Assembly: GCF_023073415.1 (NCBI RefSeq)
Contig: NZ_JADPJL010000008.1
Coordinates: 1,024,408-1,088,407 of the forward strand
Direction: 5' to 3'
DNA from: Bradyrhizobium sp. 190
GTDB taxonomy: Bacteria > Pseudomonadota > Alphaproteobacteria > Rhizobiales > Xanthobacteraceae
Length of the DNA: 64,000 nucleotides
Part shown: piece by piece, positions 62,229 through 64,000 of the stretch
Layout: the number at the start of each line of letters is the position of its first letter
Position numbering within the stretch: position 1 is the first letter of the stretch
Program-made: the position numbers and the translations under genes
Notes under the pieces: model-generated
What the model was told of the DNA's origin: nothing
Databases searched by the model: none
Seen by the model: the letters and a program-made list of their open reading frames with translations, nothing else

Positions 62229-62346
62229 GGCGTGTAATTTGTTTTGCGCGCTGCATCCATCGTGGCGCGTCGGCGACAGTAGGGTGAGGGCGCCGTGACC
62301 CGGACAAGGCATGGCCCGTCGCAAACCCGAAGCTAGGAGCGAAACC

Positions 62347-62826
62347 ATGTCTATCCTGAGCTGGGTCACGAGCATTTTTGGACTGGCAAGGATTCCGGGA
62401 ATCGGCGTCCCACGCGAGGAATGCGACTCAACCACGCTCGACGACCGCGGCAACGGCGAGAACTCCAAGTGGAATGACGATCACAGGGGTCGCGAGGACT
62501 ACTCCAAGCAAGATGGTGGCTGGAAGGACGCCAAGAACGACGCCTGGCAGGCGCAGAACGACTATTCCGACGCCAAGCCATCCGACGACTACGGCAAGGG
62601 CGACACCTATCGAAGCCCAGGTGAAGCGCTTGCCAAGCTAGACTTCTCACATGGTGATTTCGGCTCGCATGGTCCGGATCATTCGGGTGACATGCAGGTC
62701 GCGCTCGCTTCGATGTCGTCCGACGACGCGCTCGAATACGCCATCGGCCAGATGGGCCCTGCGGATCACTTCGACGTAGGGCATTTCGATGTGGCGGCGG
62801 ACGCGTCGCACGACACGGGCTCCTGA
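62347..62826 (+). CDS. Small protein sharing the exporter's C-terminal domain
   Basis: 159 residues, ATG 62347 with AGGAG eight bases upstream. A short hydrophobic start (MSILSWVTSIFGLARIPGIG) is followed by a Asp/Lys/Tyr-rich stretch (DYSKQDGGWKDAKN), then GEALAKLDFSHGDFGSHGPD and an acidic tail ALEYAIGQMGPADHF. Residues about 50-118 match the last part of the ABC exporter at 56283, with a 28-base identical run of DNA. It continues beyond the shared part, so it may be the complete form of the domain. No family known to me; a substrate, chaperone or docking role with the exporter is speculation. Confidence 0.75.
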   Translation: MSILSWVTSIFGLARIPGIGVPREECDSTTLDDRGNGENSKWNDDHRGREDYSKQDGGWKDAKNDAWQAQNDYSDAKPSDDYGKGDTYRSPGEALAKLDFSHGDFGSHGPDHSGDMQVALASMSSDDALEYAIGQMGPADHFDVGHFDVAADASHDTGS

Positions 62827-62881
62827 TGCTCCGAATACGCGAGAGTAGTTTCTGATTCGAACGAGAAAAAGGGCGGCAGTC

Positions 62882-64000
62882 ATGATCGAAGTGGAAAAAC
62901 GCGAACTGTTCGAACAAGAGCGGAAAATCTTCGAAGCTGCGGTGCAGCGTGCGGACAAGCGATCGGGCTCTTTCAATTTCTTGACTTGGTCGTTCTTCAT
63001 TGCCCCGCTGACTGCCTGCGACGAGTTTCTTGTGGGCATTTTCAAATCCGCGGCGGCCGAGCAGGAGGTCGTCAAAACGGCTCAGGCAGGCGCCGCGCCG
63101 CAGGAGGCGAATGACCATCTGCCGGCGATTGATCCTTCGAAAACGGGCGCAGAGGATGAGACGGCCAAAAGGCCCGTCGCGTCGTCGGAGGCGCGTGCGA
63201 CCCAGTTCGATCCGACCGGGCTTTTGGCGCAGCCGCATGACGATGCGCTCAAGCCGAGCGCCGCCCGCAGCGAAGCTGTCGCCGCCGAGGGGACGGCGAT
63301 GATGCCGAGCCCCGCCATGATGATGCCGAACCCCGCCATTTTAACGCTCACACCTCACTCGAAGATAGTTCCGTCAACCCGCTATCAGCGGATTCCCACC
63401 CCGGAGGCACTCAAATGCAGGGTGGGTCAAAGCGCGAATCCGCTCAGTCCAACGTGCTACTCTTTCAGCCCGTCGATGATCGGCTTCGTTCCCCTGCTTG
63501 GAGCTGTCGGCGGTCTCAGCAATGACGTGGTGGGTGGGATCATGCCGGTTGAGGCGCAGCCGGTGCTGGCGACGGAGACCAACACCAACACCGTAAGCAC
63601 GCTGACCCATGACGTCGGCGCCACGATCGCGCCGGTCGCGGCGGCGGTGCAGCCGATGCTGGCGACGGTGACCGACAGCGTGGGCACGCTGAGCCATGAC
63701 GTGGATGGCACGGTTGCGCCGGTCGAAGCGGCGGCGCAGCCGGTGCTGGCGACGGTGGCCGATAGTGCGGCGACGCTGACCGATGACGTCGGCGCCACGA
63801 TCGCGCCGGTCGCGGCGGCGGCGCAGCCGGTGCTGGCGACGGTGGCCGATAGTGCGGCGACGCTGACCGATGACGTCGGCGCCACGATCGCGCCGGTCGC
63901 GGCGGCGGCGCAGCCGGTGCTGGCGACGGTGACCGACAGCGCGGCGACGCTGACCGATGACGTCGGCGCCACGATCGCGCCGGTCGCGGCGGCGGCGCAG
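62882..64000 (+). CDS. Repeat-containing protein, 3' end beyond window
   Basis: An ATG at 62882 opens a frame without stop to the window edge (373 codons). The first 65 residues are hydrophilic then hydrophobic (FNFLTWSFFIAPLTACDEF). Next comes a Pro/Ala/Asp linker to about 150, a Met/Pro-rich piece (MMPSPAMMMPNPA), and a hydrophobic stretch FVPLLGAVGGL. From about residue 227 it consists of 29-residue repeats (PVLATVADSAATLTDDVGAT and nine more). No signal peptide or known domain. It may be a large surface or secreted structural protein; direction and spacing (55 bases) suggest co-expression with the gene at 62347. Confidence 0.7.
   Translation, partial: MIEVEKRELFEQERKIFEAAVQRADKRSGSFNFLTWSFFIAPLTACDEFLVGIFKSAAAEQEVVKTAQAGAAPQEANDHLPAIDPSKTGAEDETAKRPVASSEARATQFDPTGLLAQPHDDALKPSAARSEAVAAEGTAMMPSPAMMMPNPAILTLTPHSKIVPSTRYQRIPTPEALKCRVGQSANPLSPTCYSFSPSMIGFVPLLGAVGGLSNDVVGGIMPVEAQPVLATETNTNTVSTLTHDVGATIAPVAAAVQPMLATVTDSVGTLSHDVDGTVAPVEAAAQPVLATVADSAATLTDDVGATIAPVAAAAQPVLATVADSAATLTDDVGATIAPVAAAAQPVLATVTDSAATLTDDVGATIAPVAAAAQ
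63560..64000 (+). repeat. Five tandem 87-bp coding repeats (first unit 93 bp)
   Basis: Units begin at 63560 (93 bp), 63653, 63740, 63827 and 63914, the last ending at the window edge. Units three and four (63740-63826 and 63827-63913) are identical base for base, and unit five differs at three positions, so the array has expanded recently. Each keeps the reading frame. The true number of units is unknown. Confidence 0.92.

Noticed and set aside
63560..64000. CRISPR-like array
   Set aside because: The 87-bp units are contiguous, coding and without spacers; they are in-frame protein repeats.

Overview
The window is high-GC alphaproteobacterial chromosome. The gene content points to Bradyrhizobium or a close Nitrobacteraceae relative: EamA, DUF2177, DUF992, DUF892 and PPC-domain proteins, OpgC, many GGDEF/EAL and hybrid-kinase regulators, families of very small secreted proteins, and the dispersed palindromic and 'pseudo-ORF' repeats typical of that genus. 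No transposase, integrase, phage gene, rRNA or CRISPR array was seen. Two tRNA genes are present: Arg-TCG on the minus strand and Leu-GAG on the plus strand.

Layout. 1-11.4 kb is mostly minus strand. It holds a DUF992 gene cut by the window edge, a seven-gene Mrp/Mbh-like cation-proton antiporter operon (mrpE-F-G-[B fusion]-C-D plus a second antiporter-like subunit), a small secreted protein, and an RND efflux pump with its adaptor. 12.1-15 kb has a NarX-type histidine kinase and two paralogous NarL-type response regulators. 15-29 kb is a mosaic of small secreted or stress proteins (peroxiredoxin, CsbD-like, PPC, DUF892, SemiSWEET), a chemoreceptor, an EamA transporter, palindromic repeats and a decayed GGDEF fragment. 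29-39 kb carries a GGDEF-EAL protein, a PAS hybrid kinase, a nuclease-like protein, and a likely metabolic group (acyl-CoA carboxylase alpha subunit, oxaloacetate decarboxylase-type PEPM enzyme, acylphosphatase). At 39.4 kb a truncated minus-strand membrane peptide marks the edge of a segment with a MASE1 hybrid kinase converging on a response regulator. 43-55 kb includes a frameshifted OpgC gene with a foreign C-terminal tail, a diguanylate cyclase, a GbsR-type regulator with DUF4166 and TIGR01777 genes, a hybrid kinase, two LysR/tautomerase pairs in mirror image, lipB, a FliN-like gene and tRNA-Leu.

The most interesting region runs from tRNA-Leu to the right end (55.6-64 kb). A 66-residue peptide with a textbook double-glycine-type leader (60316-60516) lies upstream of an HlyD/CvaA-type adaptor and a C39-peptidase ABC transporter, all on the minus strand. 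Together they form a predicted microcin/bacteriocin-like secretion locus. The transporter ends in an extra C-terminal domain of about 125 residues. Part of it is repeated, with near-identical DNA, in a separate small gene on the opposite strand (62347-62826), so the two copies form an inverted repeat around the locus. Between them are an ECF sigma factor and three copies of a short non-coding element, one at the precursor promoter. The last gene (62882 onward) runs open off the window and contains 87-bp tandem repeats.

Caveats: start codons were chosen by eye from ribosome-binding sites and known family N-termini. Functions rest on motif and family recognition without any database search.
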